Below the pieces are notes generated by a model. The model was given only the letters and a program-made list of their open reading frames with translations, was not told the DNA's origin and did not search any database. This document shows, one piece after another, positions 16,983 to 24,774 of a DNA stretch of 64,000 nt. The DNA comes from an uncultured Muribaculaceae bacterium (lineage in GTDB: Bacteria > Bacteroidota > Bacteroidia > Bacteroidales > Muribaculaceae), in NCBI GenBank assembly GCA_944321715.1, contig CALUMJ010000007.1:1-64000 (forward strand), in the 5' to 3' direction. Positions within the stretch are counted from its first letter, which is position 1; every line of letters starts with the position of its first letter. The position numbers were made by a program, and so were the translations under genes.

Positions 16983-18287
16983 TTAGTATTCAGCTTCTTG
17001 GTAATCGTTTACATAGCCCTCATCGCCGATGATTTCGCGCATCTTCTTGCGGAGCATGATGTTTTGTGCAAACAGGTCGTGAACCGGTTGCTTGTCGAGC
17101 GGGTGCATCGGGCTCTTGAAGTAGAACGACAGCCATGATTGTATGCCCTTGAAGCCAGCACGTTTAGAAAGGTCGGCGAGCAGAACCAAGTCGAGCAACA
17201 GCGGAGCTGCGAGAATGGAGTCGCGGCAGAGGAAATCCACCTTGATTTGCATTGGGTAGCCCATCCAGCCCACGATGTCGATGTTGTCCCAGCCTTCCTT
17301 GTTGTCGCCACGCGGTGGATAGTAGTTGATGCGTACCTTGTGGTAAATGTTGCTGTAAAGTTCGGGATATTCGTCTTTCTTGAGGATAGTGTCAATCACC
17401 GACAGCTTTGAAACTTCCTTGGTCTTGAACGAAGCAGGGTCGTCGAGCACTTCGCCGTCGCGGTTGCCAAGGATGTTGGTAGAGAACCAGCCACGCAAGC
17501 CGAGCATACGAGTGTGCATCATAGGCGAGAGGACGGTCTTCATCAATGTTTGGCCAGTCTTGTAGTCCTTGCCGCAGATAGGAGCGTTATGCTCGTCGGC
17601 GAGTTGCCACATTGCCGGGAAATCGACTGTAAGCGCAGGTGCGCCGTTGATGAATGCGCAGCCGCTTTCGATAGCAGCGTAGGCGTAAAGCATCGAAGGC
17701 GAAACTTCGGCTGCATTGTTCTTCATAGCCTCTTGGAATGCTGGCAGCGACTTATGTACGTCGGCCATAGGCACGTAAACCTCGGTCGAAGCCGACCAAA
17801 TAACTACCACGCGCGAGCAGCCGTTGGCTTCCTTGAAATTCTTGATGTCGGCAACCAGCTGGTCTTTCAAGTCCCACTTGGTGTCGGCTTTCTTAACCCA
17901 TGTTCCGTGGAGGCGGGTTACATATTTATTGTCGAAAGCGGCTTGCATCGGCTTGATGGCTTCAAGTTCGTCTTTCACGCTGTCGATGTCTTTTTGTGAA
18001 AGGACTGCCGCATGTGTAGCTGCTTTGTAAACATTGTCTTCGAAGATGTCCCATCCACCGAATACGATGTCTTCGAGTTTTGCCAAAGGAAGTACATCCT
18101 TGATTTTCGGAGTAGAACCATCCGACAACTTGATAGTTGACAATTGTGTGATTGAGCCTACAGGAATGCCCAGCCCTTTACGAGCCATCAATGTGCCAGC
18201 GATGAATGTAGAAGCAACAGCTCCACCTACACCGACAACCAATATGCCTAATTTGCCTTCGGCTTTTTCCACATTAATTTTTGCCAT
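16983..18287 (-). CDS. ino1: inositol-3-phosphate synthase
   Basis: A 434-residue myo-inositol-1-phosphate synthase that cyclises glucose 6-phosphate to inositol 3-phosphate using NAD+. The Rossmann motif VVGVGGAVASTF is at about residues 17-28. VIWSASTEVY (about 160) and the NGAPALTVDFPAMW block (about 215-228) are present, and GKDYKTGQT (about 240) supplies conserved lysines. DNIDIVGWMGYPMQIKVDF is at about 335-353. It is the first step of the bacterial inositol-lipid pathway. The phosphatase and CDP-alcohol phosphotransferase that would use its product follow on the same strand, though upstream of it, with a 245-base gap that may hold its own promoter. Confidence 0.95.
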   Translation of the reverse strand: MAKINVEKAEGKLGILVVGVGGAVASTFIAGTLMARKGLGIPVGSITQLSTIKLSDGSTPKIKDVLPLAKLEDIVFGGWDIFEDNVYKAATHAAVLSQKDIDSVKDELEAIKPMQAAFDNKYVTRLHGTWVKKADTKWDLKDQLVADIKNFKEANGCSRVVVIWSASTEVYVPMADVHKSLPAFQEAMKNNAAEVSPSMLYAYAAIESGCAFINGAPALTVDFPAMWQLADEHNAPICGKDYKTGQTLMKTVLSPMMHTRMLGLRGWFSTNILGNRDGEVLDDPASFKTKEVSKLSVIDTILKKDEYPELYSNIYHKVRINYYPPRGDNKEGWDNIDIVGWMGYPMQIKVDFLCRDSILAAPLLLDLVLLADLSKRAGFKGIQSWLSFYFKSPMHPLDKQPVHDLFAQNIMLRKKMREIIGDEGYVNDYQEAEY

Positions 18288-18532
18288 AATGATTTTAGTT
18301 TTAATATCGTTAAACTTAATATTTTTTATTTTGCTCTATATTATTTGGCTTGACAGGGGGCATAAAGCTCCCCTTGCTCCAAAAGCGCGGTAAAAGTAGT
18401 GTCAATTTTCCAATTGGAAAAATTATTTAAAACATTTAACGTGCCTTATGTAGTTAAAAGTAGCAAATGAGGCTTGAGTTTGGTTAAATGTGGTGAATAT
18501 TGCTCTATAAGTGGTTTATTTGTGTGAATAAT

Positions 18533-19249
18533 TTATAATACAGCATCGGTGACTTCGGTGAGGTGAGTGATAATGCATGGGTGCATTACTGCATCTTCCT
18601 CGGCTGTCCAACCTTTGCCCTTGAGCCACAGCACGTGGCAGCCAATCGACTCGGCAGGAACGATGTCTTTTTTGTAGCTGTCGCCCACCACAAGCACTTC
18701 GCTTGGCTGCAAGCCGAGGGCTTCAACGCCGAGCATGAATATGCGTGGGTCGGGTTTGCGCACGCCCACCACGGCACTTTCTATGATTTGCCCGAAGTAT
18801 CGGCGCAGGTCGAAGTCGGCAAGTACCGTTTCGACGTTGCCATAGAAATTGCTGACGAGTACCATCGGGAATCGTGCGGCTAAAGCTTCAAGCACGGGCC
18901 GGGCCTCTTCGACCGACGAGCGTGCCTGCTGGTAGCAGTATCGTGCTATAGGTTCGGCGTATTGTTCCACGGCGCCCGAAGGCAATTTATCGTGGTCCAC
19001 GAGGTCGGCAAGCTCGATTTGCATTTTGATTAGTAGCAGGTCATAGAAATTGTGTTCGGGCAGAATGTGGCGAGTGCGGGCTAGCTCGCGTTCGGCAAAG
19101 ACGTAGCTGTCGCGGAAACTCTGTTTGTCAACGGGTACTGAGCAATGGCAGTATCCGTCCCAGATTACTTCGCTCCAGTGCACACCGCGGCTGTCGATGG
19201 TGCCGCCATAATCGAATATTATACCTTTAAGATTGTCAATATGTTCCAT
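18533..19249 (-). CDS. HAD-superfamily phosphatase, probable phosphatidylinositol-phosphate phosphatase
   Basis: A 238-residue class IA HAD hydrolase. The nucleophile motif is FDYGGT at about residues 13-18; the Asp at the second acidic position is Gly, as in many FDFGGT-type members. Motif II is LVSNF (about 131), and motif III/IV are RKPDPRIF (about 163) and VVGDSYKKDI (about 185). It overlaps the CDP-alcohol phosphotransferase gene by 14 bases. In the described Bacteroides inositol-lipid cluster a HAD enzyme dephosphorylates phosphatidylinositol phosphate; I assign the same role from position. Other sugar-phosphate substrates remain possible. Confidence 0.8.
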   Translation of the reverse strand: MEHIDNLKGIIFDYGGTIDSRGVHWSEVIWDGYCHCSVPVDKQSFRDSYVFAERELARTRHILPEHNFYDLLLIKMQIELADLVDHDKLPSGAVEQYAEPIARYCYQQARSSVEEARPVLEALAARFPMVLVSNFYGNVETVLADFDLRRYFGQIIESAVVGVRKPDPRIFMLGVEALGLQPSEVLVVGDSYKKDIVPAESIGCHVLWLKGKGWTAEEDAVMHPCIITHLTEVTDAVL

Positions 19250-20189
19250 TCTCGAGTTGTGTTATAAAATGCCGGCAGATGCGTTCGTGCCGCCAAATCA
19301 TGTAAACGAGCATCAAGTTAAGCACAGTCAGCTCAAATGCGAAGTATATCCACGGCATCTGCACGATGAGTGAGATGAAAAGCACGATGACGCGCGTGTT
19401 GAACGACAGCATATTGGTGTATTTCATCAACGGCTTGCTGCGGGCGCGGAAATCGTCGCGGAATGTCTGTGGAATGTCGTCGCCGAAGCGTTCTTTCAAT
19501 ATTTTGCGCAACTGCTGCATGCGTGGAGTGATTTTCTCTTGGTTGGCTGTGTACTGGCGGTAGAAGAATAGCGTGAACTTCGACCAGAAATCACGTTTCC
19601 ACGACAATTGCCGCAGTTTCTCGTCAAGTTGCGGGCAACTGTCGAGTTCGCTGCCATCTTTTCCTTTCAAGAAGTAAAGGTGGAATTGGCGGTAATAGTC
19701 GGCGCTGGCGGCCTGTTTGCCGTGACACATTCCGGCCAGGATTGCCATTGTCCATATCATCCAGGGGTGTGGCATGAAGAATGCGCTCGTTTCGTTGATG
19801 CGGAAGCATATAGCGAAATATATTGCCACGAACCAGAAGTCGCCACTCAGCCCGTCGAGTATTCTGCCGAGCCGCGAGTATTGGTGGGTGAGCCGAGCCA
19901 GTTGTCCGTCGGCGCTGTCGAAACTGTTGGCCCAGATGAGCAGCACGATGCCTATGTAGTTGAGCCAGAGAAGGTCGTCGTGGAAGTAGAACAATACACC
20001 AGCCGCCACACCGAGGAAAATCGAGGCGATGGTTATTACATTTGGCGTGATGCCGAGGCGTGCCGCGAGCAGAGCCCACATGTAGCCAATCGGGCGGTAG
20101 AACATCAAGTCGAGAGTTTCCTCGGTGTCGAGCGATTTAAGTGAGTCCTTGTATTGTTGCTTTATCTGTTCAAATTTTCCCATTTGCAA
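19236..20189 (-). CDS. CDP-alcohol phosphatidyltransferase, probable phosphatidylinositol-phosphate synthase
   Basis: A 317-residue integral membrane enzyme. The signature reads D-SA-DG-QL-AR, eight residues, G-RIL-D (about 93-117), then GLSGD. The last Asp is four residues from the previous one instead of the usual three. Several hydrophobic segments surround it (ITPNVITIASIFLGVAAGV, FWFVAIYFAICF, and two near the C-terminus). A central soluble insert spans roughly residues 165-250. The enzyme would join inositol phosphate to CDP-diacylglycerol or a related lipid. It is followed 7 bases upstream in the genome by the ATP-grasp gene. Confidence 0.85.
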   Translation of the reverse strand: MQMGKFEQIKQQYKDSLKSLDTEETLDLMFYRPIGYMWALLAARLGITPNVITIASIFLGVAAGVLFYFHDDLLWLNYIGIVLLIWANSFDSADGQLARLTHQYSRLGRILDGLSGDFWFVAIYFAICFRINETSAFFMPHPWMIWTMAILAGMCHGKQAASADYYRQFHLYFLKGKDGSELDSCPQLDEKLRQLSWKRDFWSKFTLFFYRQYTANQEKITPRMQQLRKILKERFGDDIPQTFRDDFRARSKPLMKYTNMLSFNTRVIVLFISLIVQMPWIYFAFELTVLNLMLVYMIWRHERICRHFITQLENGTY

Positions 20190-20196
20190 GCAATTG

Positions 20197-21063
20197 TTAG
20201 AATTTCTTTTTTATTTCGGCAATAACGCACTTGGCGATGTGCGGGGCAGCCTCGGTGCGGCATGGAGCGAAACTTGGCCAGTCGTTGAAGTCGATGATGC
20301 GGATTTCGCCCGACGGCGAAACGATGCAGTCGCCTCCATATACCAGCACGTTTAATTCTTCGGCTGCATGGTGGCACATTTCTTTTAAATGTTCTTTGTC
20401 AAATTCTATACCTTGAGCCTTGCCGTTGATTGTTTCGTAGCCATATTTGCTATGCCCGATGTCCATGGGGTAGAACCAGTAGAAAAATGGAGTTCCATGC
20501 ACGCCATAGAACTTCACGAGGTCGCCCACGAGGTGCTTGTTGATTACAGCACGTTTTATGCCGCGGTAGAAGTATTCTTGCAGCACTTCCTGTGCTTCTT
20601 CGGGGTGCCTCACATAGCTCACGTCTTCCTTGTGCATGGCGTGGAAGTCGCCGCGCTTTATCCAGCAACTTTGGAATCCTGCCTTTTTCAATGCGGGAAT
20701 GACAGCTTCGTCGGTGTTGACAATCAGGCTTTCGGGGTATGGTATGCCGCTGCCAAGCAATATGCGCGTCATGCGCTCGCGGGTGCAGTTTTCGATACCG
20801 TACCCCGAGTTAATTACCAGTTTTCCATCGTTTTCGAGCCGTTGCAGCTTCTCGATTGAAGCTCGTTCGCGGCACATGTTCAGTATCACTGGTTCGGGAA
20901 TGTCGGTCGTGGCATTGAAACGCTCTTCGCTGTATATGTTCACTGCATAGCCCCGTTTGCGCAGATGCTCGGCGGTGGCGTTGAATATGGCGGCATCGTT
21001 GCCTATGTGGTTGGGCGAGTAAGCACCGGCTCGCATTATGCCGGCAATTTCTAATTCGGCCAT
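20197..21063 (-). CDS. ATP-grasp domain protein of the inositol-lipid cluster
   Basis: A 288-residue protein with an ATP-grasp-like layout: N-terminal Rossmann-like part (EIAGIMRAGAYSP), a central block with PYPESLIVN, the Lys-rich SCWIKRGDFHAMHKED (about 150-166), and the C-terminal metal and ATP-binding VYGGDCIVSPSGEIRIIDFNDWPSF (about 241-266; D, D and N ligands). ATP-grasp enzymes ligate a carboxylate to an amine or thiol. The substrate here is not evident. Its position between the phosphotransferase and the nucleotidyltransferase suggests head-group modification, which is inference. Confidence 0.8.
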   Translation of the reverse strand: MAELEIAGIMRAGAYSPNHIGNDAAIFNATAEHLRKRGYAVNIYSEERFNATTDIPEPVILNMCRERASIEKLQRLENDGKLVINSGYGIENCTRERMTRILLGSGIPYPESLIVNTDEAVIPALKKAGFQSCWIKRGDFHAMHKEDVSYVRHPEEAQEVLQEYFYRGIKRAVINKHLVGDLVKFYGVHGTPFFYWFYPMDIGHSKYGYETINGKAQGIEFDKEHLKEMCHHAAEELNVLVYGGDCIVSPSGEIRIIDFNDWPSFAPCRTEAAPHIAKCVIAEIKKKF

Positions 21064-21097
21064 TATTGTTTTGTTGTGTATATGTTAAACGATGTGA

Positions 21098-21799
21098 TTA
21101 TCGGCGAATGAATTCCTCGGCTGTGGCAATGTCGCCGGCATGGTCCACGTCGATGATTTTGTCGATGGCGTATGCGCGCAATCTGAGCCCGTCGGAGATG
21201 AGGGCGCGCTGGAAATTGCGCATTCTCGACATGCCGTTTTCCATGCAACGTTCAAGTGTGCCGATGGCCTTGCCGTCGAGGGCGTAAATGCCGCCCGAAA
21301 TGTATCTTGCGCCGTCGAACGCCGTGTCGTGGAAGCCGCGTATTTGCATTTGGTCATCTACATCGACATATAGCGGCTTTTCGTCGTCGATAAATGGGGT
21401 GACAGCCATCATGCCGTCGCAATTGTTCCCGGCAGCTGCGTATGCGGCTATGTATTGGGCAAAATCTTGCTCTTTGAAGATGGTATCGACCGTTGTGAGG
21501 CAAAATTTGCCTTGCGGCATCACGCGGCTCAGTTCGTAAAAGCTGTGCATCGAGCTCGGTGTGGATTTCACTACAATGTTGAGCGGGATGTCTATCTTAA
21601 TCGTGTCCAAGTATTCCTTGACCTCGGTCATTTCACGGTTTACTATGATGCTTATGCTTTGGGCATTGCATTGCGTGAAAATTCTAATCAGCCTACCAAT
21701 CATCGGTTCGCCGTTCAGTTCCACCAAAGGTTTCGGTCGTTTCACACCTTCTTGCGCGAGGCGTGAGCCTTCGCCGGCAGCTATTATTGCGTAATTCAT
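21098..21799 (-). CDS. sugar/inositol-phosphate nucleotidyltransferase
   Basis: A 233-residue NTP-transferase. The nucleotide-binding signature AAGEGSRLAQEG is at about residues 7-18, followed by KRPKPLVELNGEPMI (the catalytic Lys in RPKPL). The metal-binding Asp is in LTTVDTIF at about 100-107, and the last in KIIDVDHAGD at about 214. In thermophiles an inositol-1-phosphate cytidylyltransferase partners a CDP-alcohol phosphotransferase; a similar activation of inositol phosphate is possible here but not shown. It ends 34 bases before the ATP-grasp gene start and begins 49 bases after pdxA. Confidence 0.85.
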   Translation of the reverse strand: MNYAIIAAGEGSRLAQEGVKRPKPLVELNGEPMIGRLIRIFTQCNAQSISIIVNREMTEVKEYLDTIKIDIPLNIVVKSTPSSMHSFYELSRVMPQGKFCLTTVDTIFKEQDFAQYIAAYAAAGNNCDGMMAVTPFIDDEKPLYVDVDDQMQIRGFHDTAFDGARYISGGIYALDGKAIGTLERCMENGMSRMRNFQRALISDGLRLRAYAIDKIIDVDHAGDIATAEEFIRR

Positions 21800-21848
21800 T
21801 GTTTTTTATTGTATATTATTTGGTGACAATTCGCTACGGTTACTTGCC

Positions 21849-22982
21849 TCATACGTTGACAACTGCAGTGGTGGCATCGTCGTCGTCGTCATCTTTGCTG
21901 AGGTCGAGTACCACGTTGTCGTTGCTCTTGTCGAAATATTGCTTGCGCAACGGATTGGAATGTATTTCGGCGTATGTCGTGCGGTTGCGGAAAATGTCGA
22001 TTGCGGCATAGATTGCGGAGAGCATCGACGCCGGATTTGCTATGCCTTTGCCGGCGATGTCATAGCCCGTGCCGTGGTCGGGCGAGGTTCGCACGAATGG
22101 CAGCCCTGCAGTGAAGTTCACGCCGCTTTCCATGTCGAGCGTCTTGAACGGAGCCAGCCCTTGGTCGTGGTACATTGCCAGCACCCCGTCGAATTTGGTG
22201 TAGCTTCCGTTGCCGAAGAATCCGTCGGCGGCGTAAGGTCCGAAGCAGCAGATTTTTTTGTCGTTATATGCCTCCTCGATGGCGGGGGTGATGATGGTTG
22301 ACTCTTCATTGCCTAATAGTCCATGGTCGCCCGAGTGTGGGTTGAGGGCCAGCACAGCGATGCGGGGTCGTTCGATGGCGAAGTCTTGCCGCAGCGACTG
22401 GTTCAACACTTCTAACTTCGATACTATTTTTTCGTGGGTGATGGCACTTGCAATTTGCGACACTGGCAGGTGCGTGGTTACAAGGGCCACACGCATACGG
22501 TCGTTGCACAATACCATGAGCGAGCTGGCTCCGTCGCCGATTGACGATTCGAGATACTCGGTGTGTCCGGGGAAGTGGAAAGTATCGCTCTGTATATTGT
22601 TCTTGTCGATGGGGGCGGTGACCAGCACGTCGATTGCGCCGTTGCGCAAGTCGGCCACAGCGCATTCAAGCGACATGAATGCAGCGCGTCCTGCCGCTTC
22701 GCTGGGAGTGCCAAGCTCCACCTTAAGATCGTCGAGGTTTAGCTCCACCATGTTGCATACGCCGTCGCGAGCCTGTATGGCATTGTCGATGCTGTTGAAC
22801 TGCACTGGCTGAAGCCCACATGCCTTGCGGTGGAATGCCGCCACTTTTGTTGACCCATACACCACAGGGGTGAACAATTCTAACACCATAGGGTCGGCAA
22901 GGGCTTTCAATATTACTTCATAACCGATTCCGTTGGTATCCCCTTGGGTGATGCCAACTCTTATTTTTTTATCATTAGTCAT
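21849..22982 (-). CDS. pdxA: 4-hydroxythreonine-4-phosphate dehydrogenase
   Basis: A 377-residue PdxA of pyridoxal-phosphate synthesis. GITQGDTNGIGYEV is at about residues 9-22, GHTEYLE at about 139 (metal His), ALNPHSGDHGLLGNEE at about 211 (metal His), and MYHDQGLAPFKTL at about 269 (metal His). The enzyme is normally about 330-365 residues. Here an acidic tail DLSKDDDDDDAT is added, encoded by a GAC/GAT run. It is transcribed ahead of the inositol-lipid genes and divergently from the acetyltransferase gene. Confidence 0.95.
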   Translation of the reverse strand: MTNDKKIRVGITQGDTNGIGYEVILKALADPMVLELFTPVVYGSTKVAAFHRKACGLQPVQFNSIDNAIQARDGVCNMVELNLDDLKVELGTPSEAAGRAAFMSLECAVADLRNGAIDVLVTAPIDKNNIQSDTFHFPGHTEYLESSIGDGASSLMVLCNDRMRVALVTTHLPVSQIASAITHEKIVSKLEVLNQSLRQDFAIERPRIAVLALNPHSGDHGLLGNEESTIITPAIEEAYNDKKICCFGPYAADGFFGNGSYTKFDGVLAMYHDQGLAPFKTLDMESGVNFTAGLPFVRTSPDHGTGYDIAGKGIANPASMLSAIYAAIDIFRNRTTYAEIHSNPLRKQYFDKSNDNVVLDLSKDDDDDDATTAVVNV

Positions 22983-23142
22983 TGTTAATCAATATGTTGT
23001 GTGTATATTGCATGACCACGGTACATGGCAATCGCAAAATAGTGCGCTAAATTACACATTTTTTTTGACACATACGAGATAAAACCGTAATCGGGGTTAA
23101 CAATGCAGTATAATGTGCCATGTGCAGATTGTAGAAAAAGAG

Positions 23143-23150
23143 TAATTTTG
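23143..23150 (+). promoter_or_regulatory. -7 element upstream of the acetyltransferase gene
   Basis: A perfect TAnnTTTG (TAATTTTG) lies 21 bases before the ATG at 23172. A clear TTG at the -33 position was not found. Confidence 0.5.
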
Positions 23151-23171
23151 CGCAATAAAAATATTGTGACG

Positions 23172-23732
23172 ATGACGATAGAAGAATTTAAAGAGCGCGT
23201 TAAAATGCGCCAGGCACTTAATACGAAGGAAATATTAAGTTTCATGGACGAAATGAGCAATGAGGCGAGGCGCATTACTTTCAAGCTGAACACGGCTTAT
23301 TATACACCCGACGAGGTGCGGCAATTAATTTCGCAACTTTTCGGCTACCAGGTACCCGATACATTCAGGGTGTTTCCACCATTTTATACCGATTTTGGCA
23401 AAAATATCGTTGTGGGCGAAGGTGTGTTTATAAATGCTTGCTGCCATTTTCAAGACCACGGAGGTGTGGTGATTGGCGATGGTTGCCAGATAGGCCACAA
23501 CGTGGTGTTTGCTACGCTTAATCACGGTTTCGCTCCCGAGGACCGTCAGAACACCTATCCTGCCCCAATCACGCTCGGGCGCAACGTGTGGGTGGGGTCG
23601 AATGCCACCATCTTGCCAGGTGTGACCATAGGCGACAATGCCATAGTGGGCGCAGGCGCAGTAGTGTCACGCGACGTTGAAGCCAATACCGTAGTAGGCG
23701 GCGTTCCTGCCCGCCCCATCAAGCAGATATAA
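23172..23732 (+). CDS. maltose/galactoside-type sugar O-acetyltransferase
   Basis: A 186-residue left-handed beta-helix acetyltransferase of the maltose acetyltransferase group. An N-terminal helical cap is followed by NTAYYTPDEV (about 45) and PPFYTDFGKNIVVGEGVFINACCHFQDHGGV. The catalytic His is in TLNHGFAPEDR (about 118). The hexapeptide run GSNATILPGVTIGDNAIVGAGAVVSRDV comes next, and the chain ends with the GGVPARPIKQI acyl-CoA site. The start at 23172 is used because the alternative at 23103 lies upstream of the -7 promoter element. It transfers acetyl from acetyl-CoA to a sugar hydroxyl. Confidence 0.9.
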   Translation: MTIEEFKERVKMRQALNTKEILSFMDEMSNEARRITFKLNTAYYTPDEVRQLISQLFGYQVPDTFRVFPPFYTDFGKNIVVGEGVFINACCHFQDHGGVVIGDGCQIGHNVVFATLNHGFAPEDRQNTYPAPITLGRNVWVGSNATILPGVTIGDNAIVGAGAVVSRDVEANTVVGGVPARPIKQI

Positions 23733-23738
23733 GTGATG

Positions 23739-23760
23739 ACAGTTCCCGTTGGGGAACTGT
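23739..23760 (+). terminator. stem-loop after the acetyltransferase gene
   Basis: Perfect 9-bp arms ACAGTTCCC/GGGAACTGT with a short loop, 7 bases after the stop. It has no T tract, so termination is uncertain. Confidence 0.45.
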
Positions 23761-23764
23761 GACG

Positions 23765-23942
23765 AAGGGTGTATCAAAATTGGCAATACCCACTTTGTAG
23801 GGACGCACGACTCGTGCGTCAGTGTGCCGCAATGTCCTGTTAACCATTTGTAAGTTAGTAGAATATGCACCTGATTGCGCAGCGGACGCACGGGCCGTGC
23901 ATCCCTACAAAATTGCGCAAATCTGCATTTTGACACACCCTC
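23765..23942. repeat. dispersed inverted-repeat element, copy B
   Basis: Same structure as copy A: AGGGTGTATCAAAAT at the left, ATTTTGACACACCCTC at the right, two internal GGACGCACG-type hairpins and a related middle (ATATGCACCTGATTGCGCAG). It lies between the 3' ends of the acetyltransferase gene and the minus-strand tRNA-Glu. No gene is seen between 23733 and 24000. Confidence 0.85.
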
Positions 23943-24000
23943 TACGATGTTGCAAATATTGCAATTATGATATACCTTCTGCGGTTCCCTGTCGAGAAAT

Positions 24001-24035
24001 GAAAAAAAAGAAGCCTCTGCGTTGCAGGGCTTCTT
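24001..24035 (-). terminator. terminator of tRNA-Glu
   Basis: On the minus strand AAGAAGCC and GGCTTCTT pair and are followed by TTTTTTC. Confidence 0.88.
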
Positions 24036-24045
24036 TCATTTGTTG

Positions 24046-24118
24046 TAGTGAATCCGGGAATCGAACCCGGGTCTCCACCGTGAGAGGGTGGCGTGCTAGG
24101 CCACTACACTAAATCACC
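24046..24118 (-). tRNA. tRNA-Glu (anticodon CTC)
   Basis: On the minus strand the 73-base cloverleaf starts GGTGATTTAGTGTAGTGG. The anticodon stem is CCACC/GGTGG with loop CTCTCAC, giving anticodon CTC, and the T arm is CCGGGTTCGATTCCCGG. One T-T mismatch is seen in the acceptor stem. CCA is not encoded after the discriminator A. Confidence 0.92.
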
Positions 24119-24156
24119 TTTTTGCTGAATTGCGCTGCAAAGTTAATGCAATTTTT

Positions 24157-24164
24157 TAAATTTG
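24157..24164 (+). promoter_or_regulatory. -7 element of yraN
   Basis: A perfect TAnnTTTG (TAAATTTG), 30 bases before the chosen start at 24195. It excludes the in-frame TTG at 24162 as the real start. Confidence 0.6.
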
Positions 24165-24194
24165 CAAAATGTTTGGATAAAAAATACCGAGAAA

Positions 24195-24566
24195 ATGGCT
24201 TGGCATAACGAAACTGGCAAGATTGGCGAAGACTTGGCCGCCGAATTCCTCATTAAAAAAGGATATGTGGTGAGGGATAGGAATTGGCGATGGCTGAAGT
24301 ATGAGCTCGACATAGTGTGTGAACACAACGGGCGCATTGTCGTGGTCGAGGTGAAGACTCGCACGTCCGATATGGTTGACCCGTTGGAGGCAATCACGCC
24401 ACAAAAGATTGCGCACATCGTCAAGGCCGCTGATGTGTACCTGAAATTGTTTGACTTGCCGCACGAGGTGCAGTTCGATGTCATCACGCTTGCGAAGCAG
24501 GGAGAGGAATATGTTATCGACCACATCGAAGATGCTTTTTTTGCCCCGTTGAAAACTTACAGGTGA
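24195..24566 (+). CDS. yraN: YraN/UPF0102 family putative endonuclease
   Basis: A 123-residue protein of the UPF0102 family, with a restriction-endonuclease-like fold. N-terminal GKIGEDLAAEFLIKKGYVV is followed by the core: Glu-Asp in KYELDIVCEHNGRIVVVEVKTR (about 37-58; E-x-D ... E-V-K), the nuclease-type D-ExK pattern. ITPQKIAHI follows at about 72-80. The biological role of the family is not settled. The start at 24195 (MAWHNETGK) fits the family N-terminus and the promoter position. Confidence 0.9.
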   Translation: MAWHNETGKIGEDLAAEFLIKKGYVVRDRNWRWLKYELDIVCEHNGRIVVVEVKTRTSDMVDPLEAITPQKIAHIVKAADVYLKLFDLPHEVQFDVITLAKQGEEYVIDHIEDAFFAPLKTYR

Positions 24567-24583
24567 ACGGATGGCATGGAATA

Positions 24584-24729
24584 GCTTCGGCTCGGCAATA
24601 CAAAAAATGGCGAGCTATTTTTTTTGCATTACGCTCGCCTTGCACTACTTTCGATAAGATAGGCTTCGGCTCGGGAGAAAAAATCAAATAAATTTGTTTT
24701 TTTCTTCGCTCGCCTTGCACTATCTTTGC
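24584..24729 (+). repeat. tandem duplication of a promoter-like module
   Basis: Two related units, at about 24584-24655 and 24663-24729. Each opens with GCTTCGGCTCGG, passes an A-rich and T-rich stretch and closes with CGCTCGCCTTGCACTA. The second ends in a perfect -7 box TATCTTTG at 24721-24728, about 50 bases before the dehydrogenase ATG. The first has a damaged box (TACTTTCG). The second is probably the promoter of the dehydrogenase-murTKQ operon. Confidence 0.7.
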
Positions 24730-24774
24730 AAAGGTTGTCACGATTTTGGATTGTTAAGTTTTTTTCAATCTTTT

